Assembly: GCA_023105745.1 (NCBI GenBank)
Contig: JALGQZ010000003.1
Coordinates: 79,768,696-79,832,695 of the forward strand
Direction of reading: 5' to 3'
Source: Austropuccinia psidii
Taxonomy: Eukaryota; Basidiomycota; Pucciniomycetes; Pucciniales; Sphaerophragmiaceae
DNA: 64,000 nucleotides
The translations under genes were made by a program, and so were the position numbers. The notes beneath the pieces are model-generated. The model did not search any database and had not been told where the DNA came from. It worked only from the letters and a program-made list of their open reading frames with translations. Below are positions 53,494-64,000 of this stretch, piece after piece. Every line of letters starts with the position of its first letter. The first letter of the stretch is position 1.

Positions 53494-56262
53494 TGTAAGA
53501 TTTGACTATGAAACTGATGATAATATTACTATTAATCAACAGTACTATGTCTGTTCTTATGAAATATAATAATAAAAAATTATTATAACCACAATTAAAT
53601 AATTATAAAATTATTTCTTTCACGTGTTATACACTACTAGTGATTATAACAGTGAGCAGTAATTGTCTACAAGAATCAATTACAAGAAGAATTTAATAAT
53701 AAAAACTTCTTTTATTAAAATAATAAAATTATTTGAATATATAATTATCTTTTACAAGAATAATTATAAAGATAATTCTTGAAGAAAACTATTACTAGAG
53801 AAAAACTTTAAGAATTAAAGATAAATGACTCACTAATACTCCACAGAACTTATTGATAGATAAAAGTGGAGAAATTTGACGTAGAATTGTGGATTTAAGG
53901 GATCAAAAGGATTTATAACAGTATTACAACAATATATAGTTGGATTATATGATTTCACGTCTTTCTGGTTGATTATGAAAGATTTAAAACACTTAAGAAT
54001 AGCTGTAGCTAATACTTACTTGTTGGTAATAAAGATTTAATAAATTGATAAGATGATGCTTGGAAAAAACAGCAAGAGGAGGCCTCTTTTAAGTCAACAA
54101 CTGTCAGCCTGTGACTCAAAACCAGAGCACAAGCATGACAGCCAAAATACCATAAACCAATGGTATAGCCAAAGTACCACCAAAACATGGAGCTGAGCCA
54201 AATTAGCTCAAAGGGTATCAAAAGACAGAGGAAACTCACCTCTTCCTGAAAATATAAGTCCCATCACCATAGGACAAGAAATAACAAAGTTATTCCTGCT
54301 CAAAGTTATTGCTGAGCATAAACCTTAATTTTCACCTCTCATCTAAAATCTAGAAGGAGAGGCTTAAACCCATCAAATGGGTACTCAAAATGAAGCTCTA
54401 AGCCAGGGCTATCCAATGGTACCAGCCAAACTGAGCTAGCACCAGTATTACTTGAGTTATGGTCAAATTCAGACCAAATAAGGGTGAACAAAACATTCAC
54501 CTCTCATCTAACCTCTACAGTTTTAGTGTGAGATACTTGAAGTGGGGTCTTTTTGGAAAGGGCACAATCAGGGCTATATGATGGTTCCATCCATTTCCTC
54601 ATAGCTCAACTACAACAGAAGTTATTGGCCAAACAAGCTTAATACAGCTTTTGCCCAAACCACGCCAATGTACAAAAATACTTGTACATGGGATAACTTT
54701 GTCATATTTAATGATAACCATGTCAAGTTGGGTACCATTGTGTAGAGCTCATATAGAGCTATTCAATGAACCAATTTTGAGCTTGACATCTCAAAAACTG
54801 ATAGAGCTATGACCATTTTAAGGTCAAATTCCCACCTGCTGTCATATACAGCCTTACCATGGGATAATATCCCATAACCATGAATATGAGGTGTCAAATA
54901 GATGAAGAAGCATGTTTTTACTTCAATACCTCATATGTCAGTCAATACTGGGGTCCCATACAGTTTCTGTACAGCATTCTACGCGTCATACACGTCAGAA
55001 TCAGGCTGTGAGGTCCCCAGATGAAAATTTTCACCCTGCATTGGTGAAAACCACCAAGATGTGGTTTCAAAACCACATCTGAGCCCAATACAAGGTATAC
55101 AGGCTGTTTGCAAACCACAAGCCTGTCATAGAGAGTGAAAAATCTTCACTTCCTCTACGTGGAAAGGTCTAGCAGCCTTTCCACCTCAATTTCAGGATAA
55201 AAGGAGGGCTTTTCACAGCCAAAAACCTCTCCTCATCCTGCTCTTGAATACCCTACGTAGTAAACTGTCAAAAACAGTTTTACTCTTGGGTAATAAACAG
55301 GTATAATTATATTTTTAATTATTGTAACTCTTTGTATAGTAAACCAACTGGTAAGATTGCACCCTGGGTTCTCAATAGTGCTCATCACCACTATTAATCA
55401 ATAGTAGAACCCTTTAATTACAATATAAATCATCTTTTAAATCTTAAAAACCTTATTTTAAATCAACTTTCTACGTGTCACAGTCATAATTCTAGTTGTA
55501 AATACCTTTATTACTACTTCAATATAGACTCATCCTGACAACAACAGCTCACAGAGGCGTGCCATGGAGCAAGCTGAAAAACCAGTGAGTGAGAAAACAA
55601 TAAACCCTTTTGGATTATTGATTGCATCATCAGTTGTCACGTAAGATTATCATAATTACTTAATTGATGCTTTTACGTGACTACCAACCCCAATATGGTT
55701 AAGAATAAAAGGAGTAACATCTGTAAATATTCTTTTATTCTAAAATAATCATTTATTTCTCAAAGTTATCAATGTTATTGCCAATTTCATCACAGGTTGT
55801 AATTACTGTGAATTTTTGAAGATTCAGTGTTTCACGTAGAATGGTCAAAAATGAACTGTAAGTAAAACTTTTAATTTTATTAGTAAAACCATAATTCTTT
55901 TTGGTTGTACCATAGCTAATACAGTTCTCTATTAGTCCTGAAAGTTTCAGAAATATTCATTAAGAATTGTATTTTAATGAATTTTTGAAGTTTTTACCTC
56001 ATTTCTACGTAGAATTGCAAATAGCAGTATTTTTCTGGTTGCTATGAGGTAAATCAATGAATATATGTCCCAAAAGGGTTTTAATTACTCTTTTAGGGTC
56101 TAGTCATGGAAAGTCATCAAGAATTGACGTGGTTACAGGAGTCTAAGTAGCTCATTACCTCCTTGGCACGCCAAAATAGCAGGTTATTTGCTATTTTCTT
56201 ATGACTACAGTAGGTGTAACTTGGTAACCAAGTTCCCAAAGAGTTTTAGTTTACCAATTGGG
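53494..56262 (-). repeat. 5' LTR of element C, split by a solo LTR and truncated by element D
   Basis: 53494-54101 and 55546-56262 match 45054-46385 of the 3' LTR. The gap is a solo LTR with target duplication ACAAC. The LTR stops at ACCAATTGGG where element D begins. About 580 bases of LTR should lie beyond D, outside the window. Confidence 0.9.
54102..55540 (+). repeat. Solo LTR 2 (TGTCAG family), target duplication ACAAC
   Basis: 1439 bases from TGTCAGCCTGTGACTC to GACTCATCCTGACA. ACAAC is at 54097-54101 and 55541-55545. It is inserted in the 5' LTR of element C. It belongs to the same family as 35518-37019, with a different target. Confidence 0.93.
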
Positions 56263-57993
56263 TGTCACAGGGGCTCTTGGAAGAAGAGGGCCTGGCACTC
56301 AGGAATCAAGAACTCACTTGGAGGGCTCCAAAGATAAAAGAATAATAAGAATGAATTTCTTTAAGAAAGACTATGGGAGGAAACAAGTATGCCAAAAAAT
56401 GAGATAAGAAAAAGATGAAGCCAATAGCCAAAGATAATAAAGAAGCCAACCAAGTGAATCCTCAATTCACTGTTTCAACCTGCCAGAAAAGGAAATGGAA
56501 TTAGTATAAGGATATGACCACCAATATCCACTGGACAGGCGAGGAAATAAGAGAAAAGGGTGCTGAATGACTGACTTAAGATTATCAGTATTAACTTTAA
56601 TAAGGTAAAAGAAAATAAGGATAAAAATAAATCCAGTATATTAATTAACTGGGGAAAAAGTCCCCAGGTGATGAAAGGTGGCCAGTATATGTGAAAAACT
56701 GAAAGATTGATCCTGGAAGGTGGATCAATGACTGTATTGTCCGAATCGGGAAATACAGTTCTGGCCATCTTGAAATTTGAACTGTGTGATAGAATTCCCA
56801 CAGTGGAATAAGAAATGGCCCAATTGGGCCAAGGCCATACAGATTGATTGAACAAGGCCTGTACGGATGAATTGGGTTGTCCAAGGAGTATTGAAATACT
56901 TGATACCTTGACAACTGATTGAAAAGATGTAATACCTTTGAGAATTGCCCTTAGAATAACCCTGAATGAAATTGCCAACCCAACTCCTGCTGAGCCAGGT
57001 GGTTGGAGTCCTTGAATGGTCTTCTGATTGCCGCCATGGATTACTAAACTGATGAGTCCAAAGGTCCTCCTTCGAAATGGGCTTTGGATCTTGGTACCTT
57101 GAGTTAAGAAGGTTGATTTGGGTCCTGAAAACGTCACCATTGAATTTCTGAGCAAAAATGGTGCATAATGGTATATAACACCATATATGCACCACTCCTG
57201 CAACCTTGAGTACGAGGTGCATGGAGGAATGAAGCAATCTTCCCTTAAGTTGAGGGAAATGCTTGTTGAGATGATTTGGTGGCCTCTGGTGGTTGCCAGA
57301 GGCCATGACGGTGAAGTTGGTCCATGGTGGTCCAGGGCCAAAAATGGATCCTACGGGATTTATGGCCAAAAATGGATCCAAGGTGTTTTTGGTCCAATTT
57401 GGGTCCAAGGGATTGGTGGCCAAAAAATGGCTCAGGTGGGCCCAATTGTGGTTTGGGACCCACCTGGCCTTGGGGGCTAGGTGGCTTCCCCCTTTGGCCT
57501 CATTGGATTAGGCCAAAAGGGGCCTAATCCGCCTACGGACCGCGGTACGTGGCCTACGGACCGCAGACCGCGGCCCACGGACCGTACGGACCGTAGAAGC
57601 CGTGGGGGGCCTAAATGGCCCAAAAAGGCCATTTAGGCCAAAACCCCCATAATGAAAGGGGTGGCCAGGAAACCAATGAAGGTTGCCATGGGGCCTGGAA
57701 GCCCCTAGAAGACAAAAGGACCCCCCAGGCCCAAAAACAGTGATGGAGGCCTGGGGGTTGGTGAGATGGGAATTGGCCAAGAGGGCCATTGACGCAGGAT
57801 ATGGCCTGAGGCCACAAAGGATGATGGTGGCCATACGTGGCCAATGGAATGGGTTATGGCGTAAGAGCCATGGAACACCCAAAAGGGGTCAATTGGCCAT
57901 AAATGATATGACATGGCCAATTGGCCCCAACTTGGCTCCAGGTTGGATTGCCGCCGCCATCAAGGAGGAGGGTCAAAATACGTGGTTGTGACA
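56263..57993 (-). repeat. 3' LTR of chromovirus D
   Basis: 1731 bases. The plus strand begins TGTCACAG and ends TTGTGACA. It is twice as long as the LTR of element A and shares about 400 bases at the 56263 end with it. 57530-57605 is a CG-dense cluster with repeated CGGACCG. A relict copy is at 13509-16760. Confidence 0.9.
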
Positions 57994-58004
57994 GTACCCC
58001 CCTA
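57994..58004 (-). other. Polypurine tract of element D
   Basis: On the minus strand TAGGGGGGTAC abuts the LTR start TGTCACAA. Confidence 0.8.
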
Positions 58005-58399
58005 CCTTGAATGGTGAGCTCCTGAGCACCAAGATAAGGTAGAGGCCTGTTGAGGCTAATGAGACAGATTTGACGTAAGGATTCCAGAGGTATTGAATCT
58101 TGAAAAGACGAATTGAACTGATAAGCTTGTTGGCATATGAATTGAGGTTGACTTGATCTTCTCTTGACATTTGGCTTTGACAAAGTTGAAGACATGATTT
58201 GACGTAAAGATTTTGGCGTTAAAGAGTTATAAGAAAAGAAATTTTAAAAGAATATAAAGAGTAAAAGAGAAAAGAAAACAGATGTAAAGAGAGAAACAGA
58301 AAAATAAAGAAAATGAAATTTGAGGAGGAATCCAATCTTCATCACGGATTACGACAATTGATTTTGAAAGTGACCAAGGACCTGGATAAAAGAATTTGA

Positions 58400-58530
58400 T
58401 GCCAGGTGCTCACAGAGTGGCCAAGGTGATGTTTTGACAGATTGTAGACCCCTCAGGGAAGTGCACACCAGGAGAGGAACTTACTTTTAGTAGTTGCCAC
58501 TCCCGCCAGTGCCATAAATAAGAAAGATCT
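58400..58530 (-). repeat. Duplicated 3'-UTR block, copy 2 (element D)
   Basis: Minus-strand landmarks: AAAGTAAGTTCCTCTCCTGG, GTGCACTTCCCTGAGGGGTC, CATCACCTTGGCCACTCTGT. It matches copy 2 of element A in position and order. The region 57994-58793 has no gene otherwise. Confidence 0.7.
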
Positions 58531-58669
58531 TGATAAATGAATGTGTTGAAAGAATAAAGTCTTGGGAAGGAGAATAAAAAAGGAATGGTCCATTTGCCCA
58601 AGTGTAAATGGCCATAAATTTGGAATTCGGGTGTTGAAAGCCGGGCCAAGAAGTCTGTGTCCAAATTGA

Positions 58670-58793
58670 AAAGTGCTCACAGAGTGGCCAAGGTGATGCT
58701 TACAACAAAGAAGAGTAGAATACCCCTAAAGGTGCATACCAGGAGTGGGACTTACTTTTGGTAATTCCTCTCCCCACCAAGCACCATAAAAAT
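58670..58793 (-). repeat. Duplicated 3'-UTR block, copy 1 (element D)
   Basis: Directly after the pol stop in the minus reading: GGTGCTTGGTGGGGAG, AAAGTAAGTCCCACTCCTGG, TATGCACCTTTAGGGGTATT, CATCACCTTGGCCACTCTGT. It matches copy 1 of element A. Confidence 0.72.
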
Positions 58794-61700
58794 TCAAGCC
58801 ATTGAAGAATTGGGTCCTGGCTTGTCAGGATATAACGAATGAAAATCTTTGACAAGTTCAGGACAATTCTTGAGGTTTTCAGCTGGTTCCCATGTGGATC
58901 TTTCTCAATCTTGACTGAAACCTTTCCATTCCACCAGATACCATAATTTTCTTCTCTTGAGCTTTGAATCCAGTACTTGAGAGACTTCCCATTATTCTTC
59001 TTCTTCAATAATGATTGGAGGAGGAGGCTCTTGATGCCGATTTGGGATTGTTGATGTCTTGACTGGTTCCAAGAGTGAGATATGGAAGACTGGGTGGATG
59101 GATTTCCATTGAGATGGAAGCTTGAGGTGGTAAGCATGAGTACTGACTTTCTTCAAGATTGGAAAGGGACCCAACCATCTTTCAGACAGTTTCTTGGTGG
59201 GTCTAGTTGATTTGATATTCTTGGAAGAAAGCCATACCATGTCACCAGGATTAAAAACAGGTGGACTTGCTCTACTTTTATCTGCATACCTCTTGAACCG
59301 GTTTATGGCAGCTTCAAGTTCTCTCTTGACATCTTGCTGTACTGATTGGATTTTTGTTGATAACGTTCCAGCAGGAGTATCTTGAGTGATGTGAACTGAA
59401 TCAAATTGAGGATCTCTTCCATAAACAGTGAAAAATGGTGATTGCTTGGTTGAAGAGTGGTCAGAGTTATTGTAAGCAAATTCAGCCAGAGGGAGCCAGG
59501 TGTTCCAATCATCTTGATGATAACCGACATACATCCGAAGATACTGTTCTAGTATCTAATTTACCCTCTCTGTCTGTCCATCAGTTTCTGGATGGTAAGC
59601 AGTTGACAAGTCTCTTGAAATCTTGAGCTGCTGACAAAGGTTGGTCCAAAAGGAAGAAACGAAGAGTGAACCTCTATCACTGACAATGCTTGATGGGAGG
59701 CCATGCTTTGAGAAAATATTCTTGATGAATAAATGGGCCAAATCCAGTGAAGTGATTGAAGACATTGTTTGAATAAAAACCGCCATTTTTGAGAATCTGT
59801 CCACTATGACAAGGATTGAGTCAAAGGAATTGGACAGTGGCAGTTGAGTGATGAAATCCATCGAGAGAAAAATCCAAGGACCATTTGGAATTGGAAGAGG
59901 TTTGAGGAATCCAAACTTCTTATGGTGAATATTCTTGTTTCTTGAGCACTGTTGACAGGATGAAACATAATCCTTGATGAATTGAGTCATGCCGGACCAG
60001 TGGAAATCCCGCTTGACAAGTTTTAGAGTCTTCTCTTGGCCAGGGTGTCCAGCTAGAGGAGAATCATGACGCTTTTGAAGAATGCTGAGCTGAATTGTGG
60101 AGTCATTTGGGACTACCACCCGATCTTTGAAGAGAAGAAGTTGGGAGGAGGAATCAAGAGAATAATCTTGGACAGATTTACCTTTACCCAAATCTTCAAG
60201 GATACTTCTGTACTGAGGATCTTGCCATACTTCCTTCTGAATTGAATCAATCAAATTTGAAAAAGAATCCACCTTGACTGCAAAAAACTTTGAGGGTTGA
60301 ACTTCATCTTGCTTAATGAGTTGTTGAAGATTCATTGGATTCTTGCTGATGAAATCCTCCCCCCTCTCCGGATAGACGTCGTCCTGACGTGATAAGGCAT
60401 CTGGAAGAGTTGCTAGGCGGCCAGGGCGGTAAGTGATTGAAAAATGAAATTCAGATAAGAATTCAGCCCAGCGGGCTTGACGGCGAGTGAGTACTTTTGA
60501 GGACATGAAGAATTGAAGGGAACTGTGATCGGTGAGAACTTCAAAAGGAGAGGACAGAGAAAGAAGAAAAGCCCTCCAGCGCTTGAGAGCCCAGACTATA
60601 CCAAGGAGTTCCTTGTCATGAATTTCATAGTTGAGTTCTGCTGGAATAAGCTTGCGGCTGTCAAATGCAATGGGATGTTTTCCTGAGTCAGAGACCTGAC
60701 TCAGTACAGCACCCAAAGCATAATCGGATGCATCGGTCTCTACAATGGTGGGTAGAGACGGATTGAAGTGGGAAAGGATTGGAGCGGTAGTGAAGGCCTC
60801 TTTGAGTTGATGAAACTGGCTAAGAGCTTCCTCATTGAGGGGGAAACAGGAATCTTTCTTGAGGAAACTGGTGAGTGAACTGATTTTCTTTGAATAATTC
60901 TTGATGAAACGGCGGTAGAAGTTGGCAAAGCCAAGGAAGGATTGAAGAGCCTTGAGGTTTCTTGGAGGAGGCCAATTAAGGATCTGCTGGACTTTTGCTT
61001 GGTCCATCTTGAGGCCTTCAGAAGAAACAACATAACCAAGATATTCTACACTAGAAACATGAAAAAAGCATTTAGAAGCCTTGGCAAAAAGGTTATTGGC
61101 TCTGAGTCTGGAAAGAACAGTGGACACATGAGTGACATGTTCTTCCTCAGATTTGGAAAAGACCATAATGTCATCCAAATAAACCACAACAAAAACATCG
61201 AGAAGATCTTGGAATATATCATTGACAAGATTCTGAAAAGAGGCAGGAGCATTGGTGAGCCCAAATGGCATAACCAAGTACTCAAAACTGCCATATTTAG
61301 TTCTGAAGCATGTCAAATGTTCATCACCCTCCTTGATTCTGAGCAGGTTATATGCACCACGCAAATCAATCTTGGAGAAGATAGAAGAACCATTAAAGAC
61401 ATTAAGAAGCTGGTTCATAGGAGGAACAGGATATTTGTTCTTCCTAGTGACAGCATTGAGTTTGCGGTAATCAACACACAAACGGAGGCCACCATCTTTC
61501 TTTTTAACAAAGAGGACAGGTGCTCCTGTTGAGGAGGAGCTTGGCCGGATGAAACCTTTCTCTACATTCTCTGAAATGTAGGCCCTGAGTGTATCTGACT
61601 CTTGTTTGGATAAAGAGTAGATCACCCCAACTGGAGGTAGAGACCCCTCCAGTTTGATATGATGATCACAGGCACGGTGAGGAGGAAGTTTCTCTGCCTT

Positions 61701-62495
61701 CACCTTGGAGAATACATCCAAGTATTGGTGATAAACAGAGGGAACAACCTTCATCACGGTTTCTACTTCTTCTGGCTCTTCCTCTTCATCCCACAACTCC
61801 TCCAGGGAGTCATGATAAGATGAAGGAGGAAGGTCCATATTCCCAAAGAAGAGATGAAGTGAAGATACAGAATTATCTTCCCCAACATCTTGAATCTCTT
61901 TGAAGACTTCATCTCCAGATGATGGTAATGACAGATTGGAATTAAGGGAAGGAATATGGACAGAAGATGGAACTGATGGTGTTCTAGAATCACCAACCAG
62001 AGCTGCACATGATTTGGCAGAAGAAGAGTCATTACGGAAGGAAATGGAAGGATCAGAATAGTCCTTTTGATCAGTATTAAAGGTGATCAGCCCTTGCCTC
62101 CAATCAATAGAAGGATTAAAATGATTAAGAAAGTCAAAACCCAATATGAGGTCTTCTCCCTTGGGAGTGTCAATGACTAAAAAGTCCCATTCAAAGCTTG
62201 GGAAGGAAGGGAGCTCAACCATATATTTAGTATGGTGAGTCACAAATAAGGAAGGGGACTCAGAGGAGTCCAAAATGATAAGAGGAATCTTCTCTGGAAG
62301 TTCTGACGTAGTCAATGAGTACTTGTGAACAAACTGCTTTGCAATAAATGAGTGTTTAGCACCAGAATCAATGAGAATACTGTAAAAAACATCAGAAAGA
62401 GAAGAGAAAACAAAAAATTTAAGAGAATTTTTGACACCAGTATTCAGAATGCACAATTGTGCTCTGGAAGGAAAACGGTGAAGACCATTGAACAC
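58794..62495 (-). pseudogene. pol: Pol of chromovirus D, three stops
   Basis: Same order and length as the Pol of element A (1233 residues between the matching GTG and the final stop). The protease motif is [10 protein letters not shown]. The reverse transcriptase has YLDDIMVF and RNase H has [14 protein letters not shown]. The integrase has [19 protein letters not shown] and TDGQTERVN with its glutamate intact. Stops are TAG at 59556-59558 just after the integrase core, TAA at 58992-58994 before the chromodomain, and a TGA inside the chromodomain after FSQD. 59556-62495 alone is open for 979 residues, so protease, reverse transcriptase and RNase H could still be made. The chromodomain would be lost. 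At least the first stop fits a C to T change. Confidence 0.93.
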
Positions 62496-62509
62496 AACAT
62501 GATCTTCAC

Positions 62510-63847
62510 TCAGGCTTTTCCCTGGCTGGGAAAACTGCCTGATGGTTGGGTAAGCTTGTTTTGAGGCCTTTTGACACAGGACTCAAGACTATGCTTCCCA
62601 CCACAATAAGTACACAAGCCCTCCTTGATTCTTCTTTCTTTTTCAGAACCTTTCAACCTGAAGTCCTTATTCAACAATGAAGAATGGGGCTTGTCCCGCT
62701 TTTGAGAATGAAATTTCTTCTTTGGTCTTGAACTTGAAGAAACTTGATGATGAGAAGAGTGAGACTTTGAGGCTTCAGGCTTCTTCTCTTGATGATGATT
62801 CTTTTCCTTCTGCCTCTCATGGTACCTGGTATCAAGTTCCAGGCTGATGTCCATTAAGTCTTGAAGAGAATCAATGTTTGAAGGATGGGAGGCCAATTGA
62901 TCCAGAATCCTGGAGGCCAAGCCCTTCCTGAAATGATGAATAAGAGCCCTTTCACCCCAATCCCAAATTCTTGAAACCAAACTCCTGAAATCGGCAATAT
63001 ACAAAGCAACATGTCCACCCTCTTTCATCCTAAGGCCATCCAATTCAGCTTCTGCTTTTCTAACTTCATTTGGGTCACCAATTAAAGTGAACAATTGGGA
63101 TTCAAATAATGGCCAGGAATTGAGGAGATAATTTGAGTCTTGATTATTGAGGTTGGAAAGATAAGGCTCAATCCATTTTGCAGCCCTGCCAACTAAGAAT
63201 GAAGTGGCATAAAGAACCTTCTTTCTGTCTTGAGAGAAGTTTGCCGGATCATTATGAAAGATGAGTTGACAAGATTGAATAAAGCTTCTGACTTTGAAGG
63301 GCTGAGTCCCATCAAAGCATTCTGGAGCCTTCATAGAGGGAGTCTTGAAGGCTGGTGGTCTTGATGATTCAGAAGAAGAAGCTGCTTGAAGATTGGCCAT
63401 AATCTGAGTCATTTGCTGCATAATGGCCAATAAAGACGGTTCAGACTGATGAGAGGCAGGCTGATCAGACTGGGCTAGAGTTGGTCCTCTGGTGCCCTCA
63501 GATGCTCCCACGGGAGCAGGAGCAGCCTCAGTGCCATTAGACTCTTCCTCTTCCACAGAATTCTCCTCCTCCTCTTCACCATCTTCACCTTGAACCTTGG
63601 GACTGGTTCTTGAAAATCCTGGGAATCCGCCAACCACTCCTGATAAAGACATTGATCTTCTTGGCCCTCTTCCTTCCTTCCTGGATGGTGCTGCTCCTTC
63701 CATAATGGGTCCTCTGTCCAATCTGGCCCTCAGTTGAGAAACTGCTGGGGTACCGTCAAGAGGAGCCCTTGGAGTTGGAGTCAGAACAGCTTGAGCTCTG
63801 GCCTGAGATCTGGTCTGTCTTGCTGGAGTTGAATGTTGAACTGGCAT
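62510..63847 (-). CDS. gag: Gag of chromovirus D
   Basis: A complete structural protein of 445 residues from ATG 63847 ([15 protein letters not shown]). The open frame extends 23 codons further upstream, but that part is hydrophobic leader-like sequence and less likely to be used. Features: a basic, Pro-rich N-terminus; an acidic stretch ([13 protein letters not shown]); the capsid core beginning [20 protein letters not shown], with AAKWIEPYL and [18 protein letters not shown]; a Lys/Ser-rich linker; and a zinc knuckle [13 protein letters not shown] with C-x2-C-x3-H-x4-C spacing near the end. No stop interrupts it. It ends at the frameshift site that leads into pol in the -1 frame. Confidence 0.93.
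   Translation of the reverse strand: MPVQHSTPARQTRSQARAQAVLTPTPRAPLDGTPAVSQLRARLDRGPIMEGAAPSRKEGRGPRRSMSLSGVVGGFPGFSRTSPKVQGEDGEEEEENSVEEEESNGTEAAPAPVGASEGTRGPTLAQSDQPASHQSEPSLLAIMQQMTQIMANLQAASSSESSRPPAFKTPSMKAPECFDGTQPFKVRSFIQSCQLIFHNDPANFSQDRKKVLYATSFLVGRAAKWIEPYLSNLNNQDSNYLLNSWPLFESQLFTLIGDPNEVRKAEAELDGLRMKEGGHVALYIADFRSLVSRIWDWGERALIHHFRKGLASRILDQLASHPSNIDSLQDLMDISLELDTRYHERQKEKNHHQEKKPEASKSHSSHHQVSSSSRPKKKFHSQKRDKPHSSLLNKDFRLKGSEKERRIKEGLCTYCGGKHSLESCVKRPQNKLTQPSGSFPSQGKA
62516..62522 (-). promoter_or_regulatory. Probable -1 frameshift heptamer GGGAAAA (element D)
   Basis: On the minus strand the gag frame reads G GGA AAA GCC TGA. This is the same heptamer, register and distance to the stop as in element A, and the downstream pol frame is -1. 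Confidence 0.65.
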
Positions 63848-64000
63848 GATTTCAGGAATAATCAACCAAAATAAATGAAACAAGATCAAAATTTCCTTGA
63901 AGTACGAAATCAACAATCAAATCTTGAGGAAATCGGATAATCAATGAATCAAAATTCTTCAAATACGTCAATCAATCAAATCAAATGAGTCTTGAAGTAA
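63848..64000 (-). other. Start of the element D leader
   Basis: Non-coding sequence upstream of gag, running out of the window. The primer site and 5' LTR are not reached. Confidence 0.6.

Larger units (their letters stand above)
45054..56262 (-). mobile_element. Ty3/gypsy element C, single-frame Gag-Pol, right LTR cut by element D
   Basis: A minus-strand element with a complete 3' LTR (45054-46961), polypurine tract, one long Gag-Pol frame with two stops, primer site, and a 5' LTR that begins at 53494. The 5' LTR is split by a solo LTR and ends in the window where element D was inserted. It sits in a C-family LTR of opposite orientation. Over about 608 aligned bases the two LTRs differ at about nine sites, so it is much younger than element B. 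Confidence 0.92.
56263..64000 (-). mobile_element. Ty3/gypsy chromovirus D, left part (3' LTR, pol, gag)
   Basis: A close relative of element A on the opposite strand. Visible are the 3' LTR, polypurine tract, a 3' untranslated region with the duplicated block, pol with three stops, the -1 frameshift site, a complete gag and the start of the leader. The 5' LTR lies outside the window. It lacks the antisense gene and the TGCGCA array that element A has between pol and the LTR. Confidence 0.93.

Noticed and set aside
56475..57423. Two overlapping long frames (288 and 232 codons) in the LTR of D
   Set aside because: They lie in the LTR, overlap in different frames, show no protein pattern I recognise, and the relict LTR at 13509 does not show an equivalent long frame.
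57187..57991. Plus-strand frames of 70-100 codons in the LTR of D
   Set aside because: They reflect GC-rich, stop-poor sequence and palindromic GGCC repeats. No family match.
60942..61532. A 196-codon plus-strand frame opposite to D pol
   Set aside because: It mirrors the conserved reverse transcriptase region. A similar mirror frame occurs opposite A pol, as expected from codon bias.

Overview
The window looks like a transposon-rich fungal chromosome segment, most likely from a rust fungus (Pucciniales). The retrotransposon proteins and the antisense zinc-cluster protein resemble what I associate with Austropuccinia psidii (myrtle rust). That assignment is from memory and was not checked. 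The DNA is AT-rich with a few GC-rich islands. I recognise no host housekeeping gene. Almost everything that can be named is a mobile element, and most elements sit inside other elements.

Layout. 1-7631: the right part of a plus-strand Ty3/gypsy chromovirus (A). It has the end of gag, an intact 1233-residue pol joined to gag by a -1 frameshift site, an intron-bearing gene on the opposite strand, a 23-copy TGCGCA array and a 3' LTR. It is inserted into the integrase part of a Ty1/copia element (E, 7632-10313). 10314-13508: no gene seen. 13509-16760: a relict D-family LTR split by a solo LTR (14450-16494). 16761-17185 and 26838-27309: pieces of another copia element (F), split by a 9.65 kb non-autonomous LTR element without reverse transcriptase (17186-26837). 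F is cut at 27310 by a C-family LTR in plus orientation. That LTR is itself split by element B (27444-43665, minus strand), and B is broken by a TIR DNA transposon (30610-35336) and a solo LTR (35518-37019). 45054-56262: element C (minus strand), inserted into the far part of the same plus-oriented LTR. Its 5' LTR is split by a second solo LTR (54102-55540) and then cut by element D (56263 to the window end, minus strand), a close relative of A.

How the genes work together. A and D encode Gag and Pol in separate frames. The heptamer GGGAAAA stands in the slippery register just before the gag stop in both, and a -1 slip there enters the pol frame. B and C instead encode Gag-Pol as one long frame. 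Inside the Gag part of B and C lies a second, overlapping +1 frame that is similar between the two families, which suggests an overprinted protein. Element A carries a gene antisense to the retroelement, between pol and the 3' LTR. Its cysteine spacing fits a fungal Zn(II)2Cys6 cluster and it has a 66-base in-frame intron that only the antisense transcript could splice. Upstream of it lies a dense array of palindromic TGCGCA hexamers. These two systems, the antisense zinc-cluster gene with its array and the overprinted gag frame, are the best candidates for something undescribed.
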